A stretch of DNA of 59,983 nucleotides from the NCBI GenBank assembly GCA_030427405.1, contig JAUHXK010000015.1, positions 1 through 59,983 on the forward strand, given 5' to 3'. Origin of the DNA: Alphaproteobacteria bacterium (GTDB taxonomy: Bacteria; Pseudomonadota; Alphaproteobacteria; Rhodobacterales; Rhodobacteraceae). A program made the position numbers and the translations under genes. Under the pieces are notes generated by a model, which saw nothing but the letters and a program-made list of their open reading frames with translations, did not search any database and was not told the origin of the DNA. Position 1 is the first letter of the stretch. Every line of letters begins with the position of its first letter. Positions 37,507 to 45,932 of this stretch are shown here, piece after piece.

Positions 37507-37530
37507 GGGGCGGCGGTTTGCTGCCGCCCC
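37507..37530 (+). other. Stem-loop between the binding-protein gene and livF
   Basis: GGGGCGGC (37507-37514) pairs with GCCGCCCC (37523-37530) with an eight-base loop. No U-run follows. Intercistronic hairpins after binding-protein genes often stabilise the upstream message, giving excess of the periplasmic component; that is the likely role. Confidence 0.55.
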
Positions 37531-37561
37531 GACCCCAACACTCGCACGAGGACACGCGCAG

Positions 37562-38395
37562 ATGCTGGATGCGGCTCAAACCACGGACGTGCAGGCGGAA
37601 ACCCTGCTTGAGGTCAACAATATCGAGGTGATCTACAATCACGTCATTCTCGTGCTGAAAGGTGTCAGCCTGACTGTACCCAAGGGCGGCATAACCGCTT
37701 TGCTGGGCGGCAATGGTGCGGGCAAGACGACGACGCTCAAGGCGGTGTCGAACCTGCTGCATTCGGAACGCGGCGAAGTCACCAAGGGCTCGATCAAGTA
37801 TCGTGGCAAGAACGTGCATGAAAGCGACCCTGCCGACCTGGTGGAAAAAGGCGTCATCCAGGTGATGGAGGGGCGCCATTGCTTTGAACACCTCACGGTC
37901 GAGGAAAACCTGCTGACCGGGGCCTATACCCGCAAGGATGGCAATGCCGCGATCCAGCAGGACCTGGAACTGGTCTACAACTATTTCCCGCGCCTGAAGG
38001 AACGTCGCCGCAGCCAGGCGGGCTATACCTCGGGCGGCGAGCAACAGATGGTGGCGATGGGCCGGGCGCTGATGTCGCGGCCCGAAACGATCCTGCTGGA
38101 TGAACCCTCGATGGGATTGGCGCCGCAGTTGGTCGAAGAGATTTTCGGCATTGTCAGGGACCTGAACGAACAGGAAGGTGTGTCGTTCCTGTTGGCCGAA
38201 CAGAACACGAATGTGGCTCTGAGATTTGCCCATTACGGTTATATTCTGGAATCCGGCCGCGTCGTGATGGACGGCCCCGCCGCCGAACTGCGCGAAAACC
38301 CCGACGTCAAGGAGTTCTACCTGGGTATGTCGGATGAGGGCCGCAAAAGCTTTCGCGATGTGCGGTCATACCGCCGCCGCAAACGGTGGTTGTGA
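37562..38395 (+). CDS. livF: Branched-chain/aromatic acid ABC transporter ATPase (LivF-like)
   Basis: About 277 residues from ATG 37562; the frame is open from 37499. LEVNNIEVIYNHVILVLKGV is followed by Walker A LLGGNGAGKTTTLKAVSNLL, the Q-loop IQVMEGRHCFEHLTV and the signature YTSGGEQQMVAMGRAL. Walker B is TILLDEPSMGLAPQLVEE, and the switch is in LLAEQNTNVAL. The C-terminus is longer and basic (VRSYRRRKRWL). It is the second ATPase of the Liv-type importer and precedes the PaaK-like ligase by 20 bases. Confidence 0.93.
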   Translation: MLDAAQTTDVQAETLLEVNNIEVIYNHVILVLKGVSLTVPKGGITALLGGNGAGKTTTLKAVSNLLHSERGEVTKGSIKYRGKNVHESDPADLVEKGVIQVMEGRHCFEHLTVEENLLTGAYTRKDGNAAIQQDLELVYNYFPRLKERRRSQAGYTSGGEQQMVAMGRALMSRPETILLDEPSMGLAPQLVEEIFGIVRDLNEQEGVSFLLAEQNTNVALRFAHYGYILESGRVVMDGPAAELRENPDVKEFYLGMSDEGRKSFRDVRSYRRRKRWL

Positions 38396-38415
38396 GCGGG
38401 ATGGAGGATTTACCG

Positions 38416-39633
38416 ATGACCTATTTCGATGCTCTTGAAACCCGCTCGGATGATGAACGGCTGGCCGATCAGGCCGCAGCACTGAAGGCACAGATCGCAC
38501 GGGCGAAAACGGCGCCGGGCTTTGCCGCGCATTTCGCCGGGTTCGATACCGACGCGGTCGGTTCGGTTGCGGATCTTGCGGCCCTGCCGGTTCTGCGCAA
38601 GTCGGACCTGACCACAGCACAGGCTGAACACCCGCCCTTTGGCGGATTTACGGTCAAGCCTGCGCACGGGTTTGCCCATGTGTTTCAATCTCCGGGCCCG
38701 ATCTATGAACCGGGCGGCATCGAGCATGACTGGTGGCGCATGGGGCGTTTTCTGCATGCGGCCGGTGTCGGCCCCGGCGACACGGTTCAAAACTGTTTTG
38801 GCTATCATCTGACGCCTGCGGGGATGATTTTTGAAAGCGGTGCGCGTGCAGTGGGCGCATCGGTTCTGCCGGCGGGCACCGGTCAGACCGAGTTGCAGGT
38901 CACGGCTGCCCGTGACGTGGGGTGCACCGCCTATGCCGGTACGCCGGATTACCTCAAGGTGATCCTGGACAAGGCAGATGAGATGGGCGTCGCGCTGAAA
39001 TTCAGCAAGGCCGTTGTCGGTGGCGGCGCCCTGTTTCCGTCGCTGCGCCAGGACTATGCCGACCGGGGTATTTCCTGTCTGCAATGTTATGCCACGGCGG
39101 ATCTTGGCAATATCGCCTATGAAAGCGCCGCGATGGAAGGGATGATCATTGACGAACAGGTGATCGTCGAGATTGTCACCCCCGGAACCGGAACTCCGGT
39201 TTCGCCCGGCGACGTCGGAGAGGTGGTCGTGACCTCGCTCAACCCCGATTATCCGCTGATCCGTTTCGCCACCGGTGACCTGTCGGCAATCCTGCCCGGC
39301 ACATCGCCCTGTGGCCGTACCAACATGCGGATCAAGGGATGGATGGGGCGCGCCGATCAGACCACCAAGATCAAGGGCATGTTCGTACGTCCCGAGCAGG
39401 TGGCAGCTCTGGTCGATAAGCACGATGAAATCGTCAAGGCCCGTGTCATCGCCGCGCGGCAGGGCGAAATGGACACCATGACCGTTCAGATCGAAAGCCC
39501 GGGCGGCGATGACACGGCATATGCCAGATCAGTTGTCGAGGTTCTCAAGCTGAAGGGCGCGATCGAGGTGGTTGCCCCCGGTTCATTGCCCAGGGACGGT
39601 TTGGTTATCGAGGACCAGCGCGTCTACGAATAA
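38416..39633 (+). CDS. Phenylacetate-CoA ligase-like AMP-forming enzyme (PaaK-like)
   Basis: A 405-residue ANL-family ligase of PaaK type, from ATG 38416 with GGAGG 8 bases upstream. VLRKSDL, VFQSPGPIYEPGG (the first core loop, altered from the SSGTTG of PaaK), CFGYHLTPAGMIFESGARAV, VLPAGTGQTELQV, GGALFPSLRQ, CYATADLGNIAYES (A5 region) and YPLIRFATGDLSAIL followed by IKGWMGRADQTTKIKG are seen. The family forms aryl-CoA thioesters. It closes the acyl-CoA synthetase-Liv operon, so it may activate an acid brought in by that importer. The altered P-loop makes full activity uncertain. Confidence 0.83.
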   Translation: MTYFDALETRSDDERLADQAAALKAQIARAKTAPGFAAHFAGFDTDAVGSVADLAALPVLRKSDLTTAQAEHPPFGGFTVKPAHGFAHVFQSPGPIYEPGGIEHDWWRMGRFLHAAGVGPGDTVQNCFGYHLTPAGMIFESGARAVGASVLPAGTGQTELQVTAARDVGCTAYAGTPDYLKVILDKADEMGVALKFSKAVVGGGALFPSLRQDYADRGISCLQCYATADLGNIAYESAAMEGMIIDEQVIVEIVTPGTGTPVSPGDVGEVVVTSLNPDYPLIRFATGDLSAILPGTSPCGRTNMRIKGWMGRADQTTKIKGMFVRPEQVAALVDKHDEIVKARVIAARQGEMDTMTVQIESPGGDDTAYARSVVEVLKLKGAIEVVAPGSLPRDGLVIEDQRVYE

Positions 39634-39702
39634 CGGAAAGACCCGGTTGTGCGGCAGTATGCGCGGCAGAATAATGTCCGCACCTACTGGCGTTTTTGCA
39701 GG

Positions 39703-39746
39703 ATTTGGTTGATGTATGGCGGACTTCAGGACACCGCCAGCCAAAT
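39703..39746 (+). promoter_or_regulatory. Interrupted hairpin ahead of the FbpB-like permease gene
   Basis: ATTTGG (39703-39708) pairs with CCAAAT (39741-39746), and GGCGG (39718-39722) with CCGCC (39734-39738), with unequal internal loops. It lies ten bases before the likely ATG 39756. It might be a leader regulatory hairpin; no known class was recognised. Confidence 0.3.
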
Positions 39747-39755
39747 GCCGGGATA

Positions 39756-41423
39756 ATGGCCCAGATCGAGTATTCAGAAAACGGATCACGAAACCGCGGC
39801 GCGGTAGGCACCCGGTTGCTGGGTGCAATCGCCTATCTCGTGGCCGCCGCGTGCCTGTTGCCGATGGTTGCCGTCGCACTGGCCGCGGTGACCGGTGGGA
39901 CCGATACGATCGCGCATTTGCTGGACACGGTCATGCCCAGATATGCGACGACGACGCTGATCCTTGTCCTGCTGGTGGCGGCGGGTACGTTCGCCATTGG
40001 CGTGGGCGCGGCCTGGCTGGTGACGATGACCCGGTTCCCCGGTGTCCGGCTGTTCGAAGTGGCGCTGGTTCTGCCGCTGGCTTTCCCGGCCTATGTTCTG
40101 GCCTATGCCTATACGTTTGTCCTGGATCATCCGGGTATCGTACAGACCACCCTGCGGCAGGTAACGGGCTGGGGCCCCCGCGACTACTGGTTCCCCGAAA
40201 TCCGCTCGACCGAAGGCGCGGCGGCGATGCTTATCCTGGTGCTGTATCCATATGTTTACCTGCTGGCCCGAGCGGCGTTCCTGCAACAAAGCTCGACCGC
40301 GTTCCTGGCGGCGCGCGCGCTGGGAAATACCCCGTGGGAGGCGTTCTGGCGCGTGTCGCTGCCCATGGCGCGCCCGGCCATAGCCGGGGGTGTCCTGCTG
40401 GCCGTGATGGAAACCATCGCCGATTTCGGAACCGTGGCCTATTTCGGTGTGCAGACCTTTGCCACGGGGATTTACACCAGTTGGTTTTCGTTGGGCGACC
40501 GCGCCGCGGCGGCCCAGCTTGCGCTGTGCCTTTTGGGTTTTGCCCTGGTCATGGCCATGGCAGAACGGCGGCAGCGCGGCAAAGCCAAATATTATCAGTC
40601 AGGCAAGAAACAGACCACGCTGCCGCAGGTTCAGCTTAGCGGATGGCGCAGCGGTGCCGCGCTATTGCTGTGTGCGGTTCCGGTCCTGCTGGGGTTCGCC
40701 TTGCCCGTTGTAATCCTGTTGGAGATGGGGTTGACCTCTGAACAGAACCTACTGTCGCAGCGGTATCTGGGGTTTCTGAGCAACTCGCTGACCCTGGCCG
40801 GAACTGCGGCGGTTGTCACGGTCAGCGCGGCCATCTGCGTGGGGTTTTTTCAACGCCTGCGGCCCGGGCGCGGCGCGCAGACCGCGGCCTATGTTGCGCG
40901 GTTGGGCTATGCGGTTCCGGGCGGCGTAATCGCTGTTGGCCTGATCGTGCCTTTCGCCGCGTTTGACAACGCGTTGGACGCATGGATGCGCGAGACCTTC
41001 GATGTGTCGACCGGGCTACTGATCACCGGGTCGATCTGGTTGCTTGTCGCCGCCTATATGGTGCGGTTCCTTGCCGCCGCCCTCAGCGCCTATGAGGGGG
41101 GGCAAAGCACGGTGCACGCCAATATGGATGCCGCCGCGCGGTCGCTTGGGCAATCGCCGCTGGGTACTCTGCGCCGGGTCCACCTGCCGATCCTGACGCC
41201 CTCGCTGATGACGGCGCTGCTGATCGTGTTTGTCGATGTGATGAAGGAACTGCCCGCGACGCTGATTATGCGGCCCTTCAATTTCGACACATTGGCCGTT
41301 CAGGCCTATCGGCTTGCCTCGGATGAACGGCTTGAGGGGGCGGCGGTGCCGTCACTGGTCATCCTTGCGGTGGGGCTGTTGCCGGTCATCCTGATCTGCC
41401 GCCAGGTTGGGCGCCGGAATTAG
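39756..41423 (+). CDS. Iron(III)-type ABC transporter permease, fused double permease (FbpB-like)
   Basis: A 555-residue membrane protein from ATG 39756 (the frame is open from 39696). It carries about twelve hydrophobic segments in two homologous halves, the fused layout of FbpB/SfuB. Each half has a coupling loop: STAFLAARALGNTPWEAFWR in the first and ANMDAAARSLGQSPLGTLRR in the second. VLPLAFPAYVLAYAYTFVLD and VFVDVMKELPATLIMRPFNF are typical of the Fe3+ family, and the KELPATL segment is well conserved there. The usual FbpA binder and FbpC ATPase are not adjacent, so partners must lie elsewhere. Thiamine or phosphonate relatives share this fold, but the motifs favour ferric iron. Confidence 0.85.
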   Translation: MAQIEYSENGSRNRGAVGTRLLGAIAYLVAAACLLPMVAVALAAVTGGTDTIAHLLDTVMPRYATTTLILVLLVAAGTFAIGVGAAWLVTMTRFPGVRLFEVALVLPLAFPAYVLAYAYTFVLDHPGIVQTTLRQVTGWGPRDYWFPEIRSTEGAAAMLILVLYPYVYLLARAAFLQQSSTAFLAARALGNTPWEAFWRVSLPMARPAIAGGVLLAVMETIADFGTVAYFGVQTFATGIYTSWFSLGDRAAAAQLALCLLGFALVMAMAERRQRGKAKYYQSGKKQTTLPQVQLSGWRSGAALLLCAVPVLLGFALPVVILLEMGLTSEQNLLSQRYLGFLSNSLTLAGTAAVVTVSAAICVGFFQRLRPGRGAQTAAYVARLGYAVPGGVIAVGLIVPFAAFDNALDAWMRETFDVSTGLLITGSIWLLVAAYMVRFLAAALSAYEGGQSTVHANMDAAARSLGQSPLGTLRRVHLPILTPSLMTALLIVFVDVMKELPATLIMRPFNFDTLAVQAYRLASDERLEGAAVPSLVILAVGLLPVILICRQVGRRN

Positions 41424-41499
41424 GGCAGCGGGGTCGCGAAATCGTGTAACCTGTTGCGTCAGGCTTGATTTAGTCGCGTTTTCCGGCAAGGCTGAGGAT

Positions 41500-41850
41500 A
41501 TGAACATGCAGCCTCCCAGCCGGTTTTCTGCAAACTCGGCCCAGATGCCAGTCGCGTTCGACAGGCGCGAAATGTCCCTGATCCTGTCCGTATATGGCCG
41601 AATGGTCGCCGCTGGAGAATGGCGCGACTATGGCATTTCCAACCTGCGGGACATGGCCGTGTTCTCGATTTTCCGCCGAACCGCCGAACATCCTGTTTAC
41701 CGGGTGGAAAAGCACCCGCGCCTGCGGTTGCGGCAGGGCATGTATTCGGTGGTCGGCATGGACGGGCGTATTCTGAAACGCGGCCACGACCTGCGTGCGG
41801 TCCTGCGGGTGCTGGAGCGTAAGCTGATCCGCGCCGTTGACCCGGATTAG
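41500..41850 (+). CDS. DUF2794 family protein
   Basis: A 116-residue soluble protein from ATG 41500 (GAGGAT upstream). VAFDRREMSLILSVYGRMVA, WRDYGISNLRDMAVFSIFRR and RVEKHPRLRLRQGMYSVVG match the DUF2794 family, restricted largely to alphaproteobacteria. The function is unknown. It overlaps the convergent NlpC/P60 gene by four bases. No signal peptide or TM segment is seen. Confidence 0.88.
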   Translation: MNMQPPSRFSANSAQMPVAFDRREMSLILSVYGRMVAAGEWRDYGISNLRDMAVFSIFRRTAEHPVYRVEKHPRLRLRQGMYSVVGMDGRILKRGHDLRAVLRVLERKLIRAVDPD

Positions 41851-42584
41851 AGCCTTTTTTGCGCCGTAACCGGACCATCGCCTTGCGCCAGAATCCGGGC
41901 AATGGCCTGATCCATCGGCTCAAACGCGACAGCCATGTGAAAGGCGTTTGCGTGCAGCAGCAGATTGTCGCCAGCCACCAGGGCGACATGGCCTTTCCAG
42001 AACAAAAGATCGCCGCGTTGCACCGGTGATCCATCGGGCACCGGGTGGCCCAGGGCGCGCTCTTGGTCGCCGCTGTCGCCGGGGCAGGCGATACCGCAGG
42101 CCAGCAATGAGGCCTGAACCAGCCCCGAACAATCCAACCCAAGCCGGCTGTTGCCGCCCCAAAGATAGGGCGTGCCCAAAAACAATTGCGCAACCGATAC
42201 CGGGTCGGATAGCGTCTGCCCGACCGGCGCGGTATGAACCGACGGGACGAAACCCAGATCGGTTTCAAGAAACCCGCCCTGTTCCGACAACACCCGAAGC
42301 CTGCTGCCAAGGCTGAGCGTGGCCTGATCGGGGCTTTTGATGTCGGGGCGCGCATAAGCGTGGGTTGCCAATGCACTGACCCAGTGTGTCGTCGTGGCAT
42401 CGGGGCCCAATTGCCCCTTGTGAACCCATCCCTGATAGCCGTCCTTGGCCGACGTGACCCGGCACCATTCATCGCGGGTTTCCGAAACGGTTACCGCGTC
42501 GCCGAACAGCAATTGCCGGTCGCGTGGCCCGTTCTGGGTCCGCAACAGGTCGATGACCGGATTGGTGACAATGAGGCGGGTCAT
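41847..42584 (-). CDS. NlpC/P60 family cysteine peptidase with N-terminal SH3-like domain
   Basis: A 245-residue protein. The N-terminal part (DAVTVSETRDEWCRVTSAKD, YQGWVHKGQLG) is an SH3b-like domain. The catalytic domain has the nucleophile in LGLDCSGLVQ, the His in KGHVALVAG and a further polar residue in LLHANAFHM. It cleaves gamma-D-glutamyl-meso-diaminopimelate-type bonds in peptidoglycan fragments. There is no signal peptide, so it may act in the cytoplasm on recycled muropeptides. It starts within the stop of the upstream M17 aminopeptidase (ATGA), suggesting joint peptide recycling. Confidence 0.9.
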   Translation of the reverse strand: MTRLIVTNPVIDLLRTQNGPRDRQLLFGDAVTVSETRDEWCRVTSAKDGYQGWVHKGQLGPDATTTHWVSALATHAYARPDIKSPDQATLSLGSRLRVLSEQGGFLETDLGFVPSVHTAPVGQTLSDPVSVAQLFLGTPYLWGGNSRLGLDCSGLVQASLLACGIACPGDSGDQERALGHPVPDGSPVQRGDLLFWKGHVALVAGDNLLLHANAFHMAVAFEPMDQAIARILAQGDGPVTAQKRL

Positions 42585-43963
42585 AGGCCCAGTATCCCGG
42601 GCAGAGCGTTTAACAACGCCCTTGGACCCTGGCCCAAACCGCCCTTTCCGCGCCCCGGAGCAGCCGTCGGTTGCCAGGAATAAATGTCGAAATGCACGTA
42701 TCTGCTGTTGCCGACAAACCGGCGCAGGAACAATGCGGCGGTGATCGACCCGGCAAACCCGCCCGACGGCGCGTTGTCCAGATCGGCAATGCCGGGTTCG
42801 ATCATGGCCTCATACGGAGTGTGAAACGGCATGCGCCAGACCGGATCGGCCGCCTGGCGGCCTGCTTGCGCAACGGCGTCGGCGATGGTGTCGTCATCGG
42901 TGTAAAAGGGCGCCAGGTCCGGGCCCAGTGCGACCCGCGCCGCGCCTGTCAGGGTCGCCATCGAGATCACCAGATCGGGCGCGCCCTCATGCGCAAGAGC
43001 CAATGCATCGGCCAGAACCAGACGCCCCTCGGCGTCAGTGTTGTTGATCTCGACGGTCAGCCCGTTACGTGCAGTCAGTATGTCACCGGGTCGGAACGCA
43101 TTTCCGGCGACGGCGTTCTCGACCGCCGGGATCAGGACCCGCAGGCGAACAGGCAGGTTCAACGACATGATCATCTGGGCCAGTCCCAGAACATTGGCCG
43201 CGCCGCCCATATCCTTTTTCATAAGCCCCATCGAGGCGCCGGGTTTCAGGTTCAGCCCGCCGGTGTCAAAACACACGCCCTTGCCAACAAGCGTCAGCAA
43301 TGGCCCCTGATCTCCCCAGGTCATTTCGATCAACCGCGGTGCCTGTTCGGCCGCGCGGCCGACCGCGTGGATCATCGGAAAATTCTGGTCCAGCAACTCA
43401 GGCCCGGCAAGCGTTGTGCAGGTCGCGCCAAAGGCGCGCGCCAAGGTCTCGACGCTGGACTGCAGCTGGGCGGGGCCCATATCCGATGCGGGCGTGTTGA
43501 CCAGGTCGCGGGTCAGGGCCTCGGCCCGGGCCATGGCCTCGACCCGTGCGGCGTCCACACTTTCGGGTGCGACCAGACTGGCCGCTGCCGGGGATTGCGC
43601 GGCGTATCGGTCAAAGGCATAGCCTGTAAGCAGCCAACCCAGACACTCGGTTCCAAGCTGATCTGCCGGAACGCCCGATGCGATGTGGTACTGGCCCGGA
43701 GGCAACGCCTTGGCTGCCGCGGCCAGGGGAAACCGCTTGCGCGCCCGCCCGGATGCCGAGCCATAGCCCGCAAGCGCCATCACCGGCGTCGCATCGCCGT
43801 TGGGTATCAGCAGGGTCTGGCCCAGTTCGGCCGTGAACCCGTTGGATGCGACCCAGCGTTCAACGCTGGCGGTCTGACCTTCCAGCCATTGCGCCAGCGC
43901 GTCTTTTTCCAAGACAACCAAGGGCGTGGCGTGATCGACGGCTTCGGCAAAGGACAGGGGCAT
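42581..43963 (-). CDS. M17 leucyl aminopeptidase family protein
   Basis: About 460 residues from ATG 43963 (a longer frame from 44020 is open). The metal and active-site motifs are VGKGVCFDTGGLNLKPG, MKKDMGGAANVLG and the family signature NTDAEGRLVLADAL. The enzyme removes N-terminal residues from peptides with two divalent metals. It is shorter and more divergent at the N-terminus than PepA, as are the Rhodobacterales second M17 paralogues. It is followed at a four-base overlap by the NlpC/P60 gene, which could supply peptide substrates. Confidence 0.92.
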   Translation of the reverse strand: MPLSFAEAVDHATPLVVLEKDALAQWLEGQTASVERWVASNGFTAELGQTLLIPNGDATPVMALAGYGSASGRARKRFPLAAAAKALPPGQYHIASGVPADQLGTECLGWLLTGYAFDRYAAQSPAAASLVAPESVDAARVEAMARAEALTRDLVNTPASDMGPAQLQSSVETLARAFGATCTTLAGPELLDQNFPMIHAVGRAAEQAPRLIEMTWGDQGPLLTLVGKGVCFDTGGLNLKPGASMGLMKKDMGGAANVLGLAQMIMSLNLPVRLRVLIPAVENAVAGNAFRPGDILTARNGLTVEINNTDAEGRLVLADALALAHEGAPDLVISMATLTGAARVALGPDLAPFYTDDDTIADAVAQAGRQAADPVWRMPFHTPYEAMIEPGIADLDNAPSGGFAGSITAALFLRRFVGNSRYVHFDIYSWQPTAAPGRGKGGLGQGPRALLNALPGILGL

Positions 43964-44026
43964 GGGTGTCTCGGCTGGTTGGTTCAGCGCCCAGACTAAC
44001 CGCGCGTGTTCTGTCCGCAACCCCCG

Positions 44027-44470
44027 TCAGACGGAAAGGTCCTGTTGATCCCAGATCGCCGTTAAAGACCGTTCACCGACCCTTATCAACCGTGCCAGCG
44101 TTGCCCCGGTTGCGACCGCATCCCCGGTATCCACCGTTTGCGCGACATCCCCGGCGACACGGGCCAGCGCCGTCATCCCGACCTGTTCGGAAATCGCAAT
44201 CAGCGACCGCGCGCATTTGCGAAGCCCGGTCCAGTCGCGTTGCCGCCAGTGTCGCTCGCAGTTCGACAGGCGCACGGCCAGTTCTTCGACCGTGCGGCAC
44301 AGAACGTCCAGCGCGTTGGAATCGCCCAGCTGGCGGCAAAGCCCGTTCAAACGTTCGGGATCCAGCCGAACAGATTCCTTTTGTTCAAGTGTTATTACGT
44401 TATCCACCACATTCACCCATTCTGTTTGCCCCCACGGCATGGTCGACACTGACCCAAATACCCTTTGCAT
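44027..44470 (-). CDS. Hypothetical helical protein, possibly a degenerate Hpt-like domain
   Basis: A 147-residue soluble helical protein from ATG 44470 (ATG 44440 is an alternative). The segment WTGLRKCARSLIAISEQVGMTALARVAGDV has the spacing of a histidine-phosphotransfer helix pair (His-x-x-Lys-Gly...Gly-x3-Leu) but Cys or Ala sits where the phosphorylated His would be. This likeness is weak and is inference. It diverges from the carbonic anhydrase. Nothing else about its function is visible. Confidence 0.55.
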   Translation of the reverse strand: MQRVFGSVSTMPWGQTEWVNVVDNVITLEQKESVRLDPERLNGLCRQLGDSNALDVLCRTVEELAVRLSNCERHWRQRDWTGLRKCARSLIAISEQVGMTALARVAGDVAQTVDTGDAVATGATLARLIRVGERSLTAIWDQQDLSV

Positions 44471-44557
44471 TTCCTTGCCGCAGAGCAGGATAATGTCTCG
44501 AATTTTGTGCGAATTCGGGTTACAGCACCCGTCAGAGTGAAATACGGGGACATGCGA

Positions 44558-45208
44558 ATGGACTTAGCGAAACCTTTGCCAGCCTATCTGGTTCAGCGCT
44601 ATCATGGATGGAAGGCCACGACCTATGCCGAAAACCAGGTTTGGTACCGGCGGTTGGCCACCGAAGGTCAGCGCCCGCGCGCGATGGTCATTTCATGCTG
44701 CGACAGCCGGGTGCATGTGACCTCGATCTTCGGGGCGGACCAGGGCGAATTCTTTATTCACCGCAACATCGCCAATCTGGTTCCGCCCTATGCACCAGAT
44801 GGCGACCACCACGGTACAAGTGCAGCGATCGAATATGCGGTTACGGCGCTGAAAGTCGCGCATCTGATCGTGCTGGGCCATTCGCAATGCGGTGGCGTGC
44901 AGGGCTGTATCGACATGTGCAAGGGGCAGGCACCCCAGCTGGAAGCCAAGGAAAGCTTTGTCGGGCGTTGGATGGATATCCTCAAACCGAAATTCGAACT
45001 GGTTGCAGATGTGGATGACAGTGCCGAACAGGCGCGACAGTTCGAACGCCAGGCGGTTGTCGCCTCGCTGGAAAACCTGATGACCTTCCCTTTTGTGTCC
45101 TCGGCGGTTCAGGACGGATCGCTCAGCCTGCACGGGTTGTGGACCGATATCGGCGAAGGCGGGCTGCAATGTTACGACCCGAACGACAAGAAATTCGTGA
45201 TCGTCTGA
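44558..45208 (+). CDS. Beta-class carbonic anhydrase
   Basis: A 216-residue enzyme that interconverts CO2 and bicarbonate. The start ATG 44558 has GGGGA eight bases upstream; ATG 44552 is less well placed. Zinc-site residues are Cys47, Asp49 and Arg51 in CCDSR, and His108 and Cys111 in GHSQCGG. FIHRNIANLVPPY, TSAAIEYAVTALKVAHLIVLGH and LHGLWTDIGEGGL are family blocks. It has no signal peptide and is cytoplasmic. A terminator follows. Confidence 0.95.
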   Translation: MDLAKPLPAYLVQRYHGWKATTYAENQVWYRRLATEGQRPRAMVISCCDSRVHVTSIFGADQGEFFIHRNIANLVPPYAPDGDHHGTSAAIEYAVTALKVAHLIVLGHSQCGGVQGCIDMCKGQAPQLEAKESFVGRWMDILKPKFELVADVDDSAEQARQFERQAVVASLENLMTFPFVSSAVQDGSLSLHGLWTDIGEGGLQCYDPNDKKFVIV

Positions 45209-45223
45209 CGCGGATCGCACACG

Positions 45224-45256
45224 GCGCGGGCCGGGACACCGACCCGCGTGTTTTTT
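45224..45256 (+). terminator. Rho-independent terminator after the carbonic anhydrase
   Basis: A GC-rich stem formed by GCGCGGGCCGG (45224-45234) and CCGACCCGCGT (45239-45249 region) with one mismatch and a short loop, followed by six T (45251-45256). It lies 16 bases after the stop. Confidence 0.8.
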
Positions 45257-45299
45257 CTGCTATGGTGGCCCTTGACCATTCCCGGAGCAGGAGCCTGCC

Positions 45300-45836
45300 A
45301 TGAAAGTCATCAAATGCATTTTTCTTGGGCTGATCGTCATAATCCTGGCGGCGGCCGGTGCGTCATTTCTGTTGCCCGGCACCGCCGTGGTGTCCCGAAC
45401 CATCATGATCGACGCGCCGGCGGACAAGATATTTCCCTATGTGAACTCTATGCAAGAGACCGAGAAATGGTCGCCATGGCTGTCCCGCGACCCCGAAACC
45501 AGCCTCAGCTATGCGGGGCCTGATGCGGGGGTTGGCAATACCCTCAGCTGGAGCTCGGACCACAAGCAGGTGGGCAGCGGGACGCAGACAATCACCGAAA
45601 GCATCGAGAACCAGCAGGTCACAACCGCGCTTGACTTCGGTGACATGGGCACGGCTTCGGCGTCATTCACGCTGGAACCCGAGGGCGACCAGACACGGGT
45701 CACCTGGGGGTTTGCCTCTGACCTTGGGGCCAACCCGGTGATGCGCTGGATGGGCCTGATGATGGATAAATGGGTTGGCGCCGATTACGAACGCGGATTG
45801 CAGAACCTGAAAACGGTTGTCGAGGGGCAGGGCTGA
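45300..45836 (+). CDS. SRPBCC (START-like) family protein with N-terminal membrane anchor
   Basis: A 178-residue protein. An N-terminal hydrophobic segment (IKCIFLGLIVIILAAAGASFLL) anchors it, and the rest is a polyketide-cyclase/dehydrase-like SRPBCC fold (RTIMIDAPADKIFPYVNSMQ, KWSPW, VTWGFASDLGANPVMRWMGL). Such domains bind hydrophobic ligands; the ligand is unknown. It is flanked by terminators, so it is probably a single-gene unit. Confidence 0.82.
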   Translation: MKVIKCIFLGLIVIILAAAGASFLLPGTAVVSRTIMIDAPADKIFPYVNSMQETEKWSPWLSRDPETSLSYAGPDAGVGNTLSWSSDHKQVGSGTQTITESIENQQVTTALDFGDMGTASASFTLEPEGDQTRVTWGFASDLGANPVMRWMGLMMDKWVGADYERGLQNLKTVVEGQG

Positions 45837-45873
45837 CCGGACCGGGAACCACGCCCAATTGGCGCGCCAAAAA

Positions 45874-45901
45874 AGACCCCGCTGAAATTTCAGCGGGGTC
45901 T
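45874..45901. terminator. Bidirectional terminator between the SRPBCC gene and asd
   Basis: A perfect 28-base palindrome; each half-arm reads AGACCCCGCTGAAA or its complement, with flanking A-run (45870-45873) and T-rich tail (45901-45908). It serves both the plus-strand SRPBCC transcript and the convergent minus-strand asd transcript. Confidence 0.9.
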
Positions 45902-45932
45902 CTTGTTTCACGTGTCCGGGTGATGGGCCGGA

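Noticed and set aside
36176..38233. 685-codon minus-strand frame spanning the substrate-binding protein and livF genes
   Set aside because: It crosses two real genes and the gap between them; composition is that of an antisense shadow.
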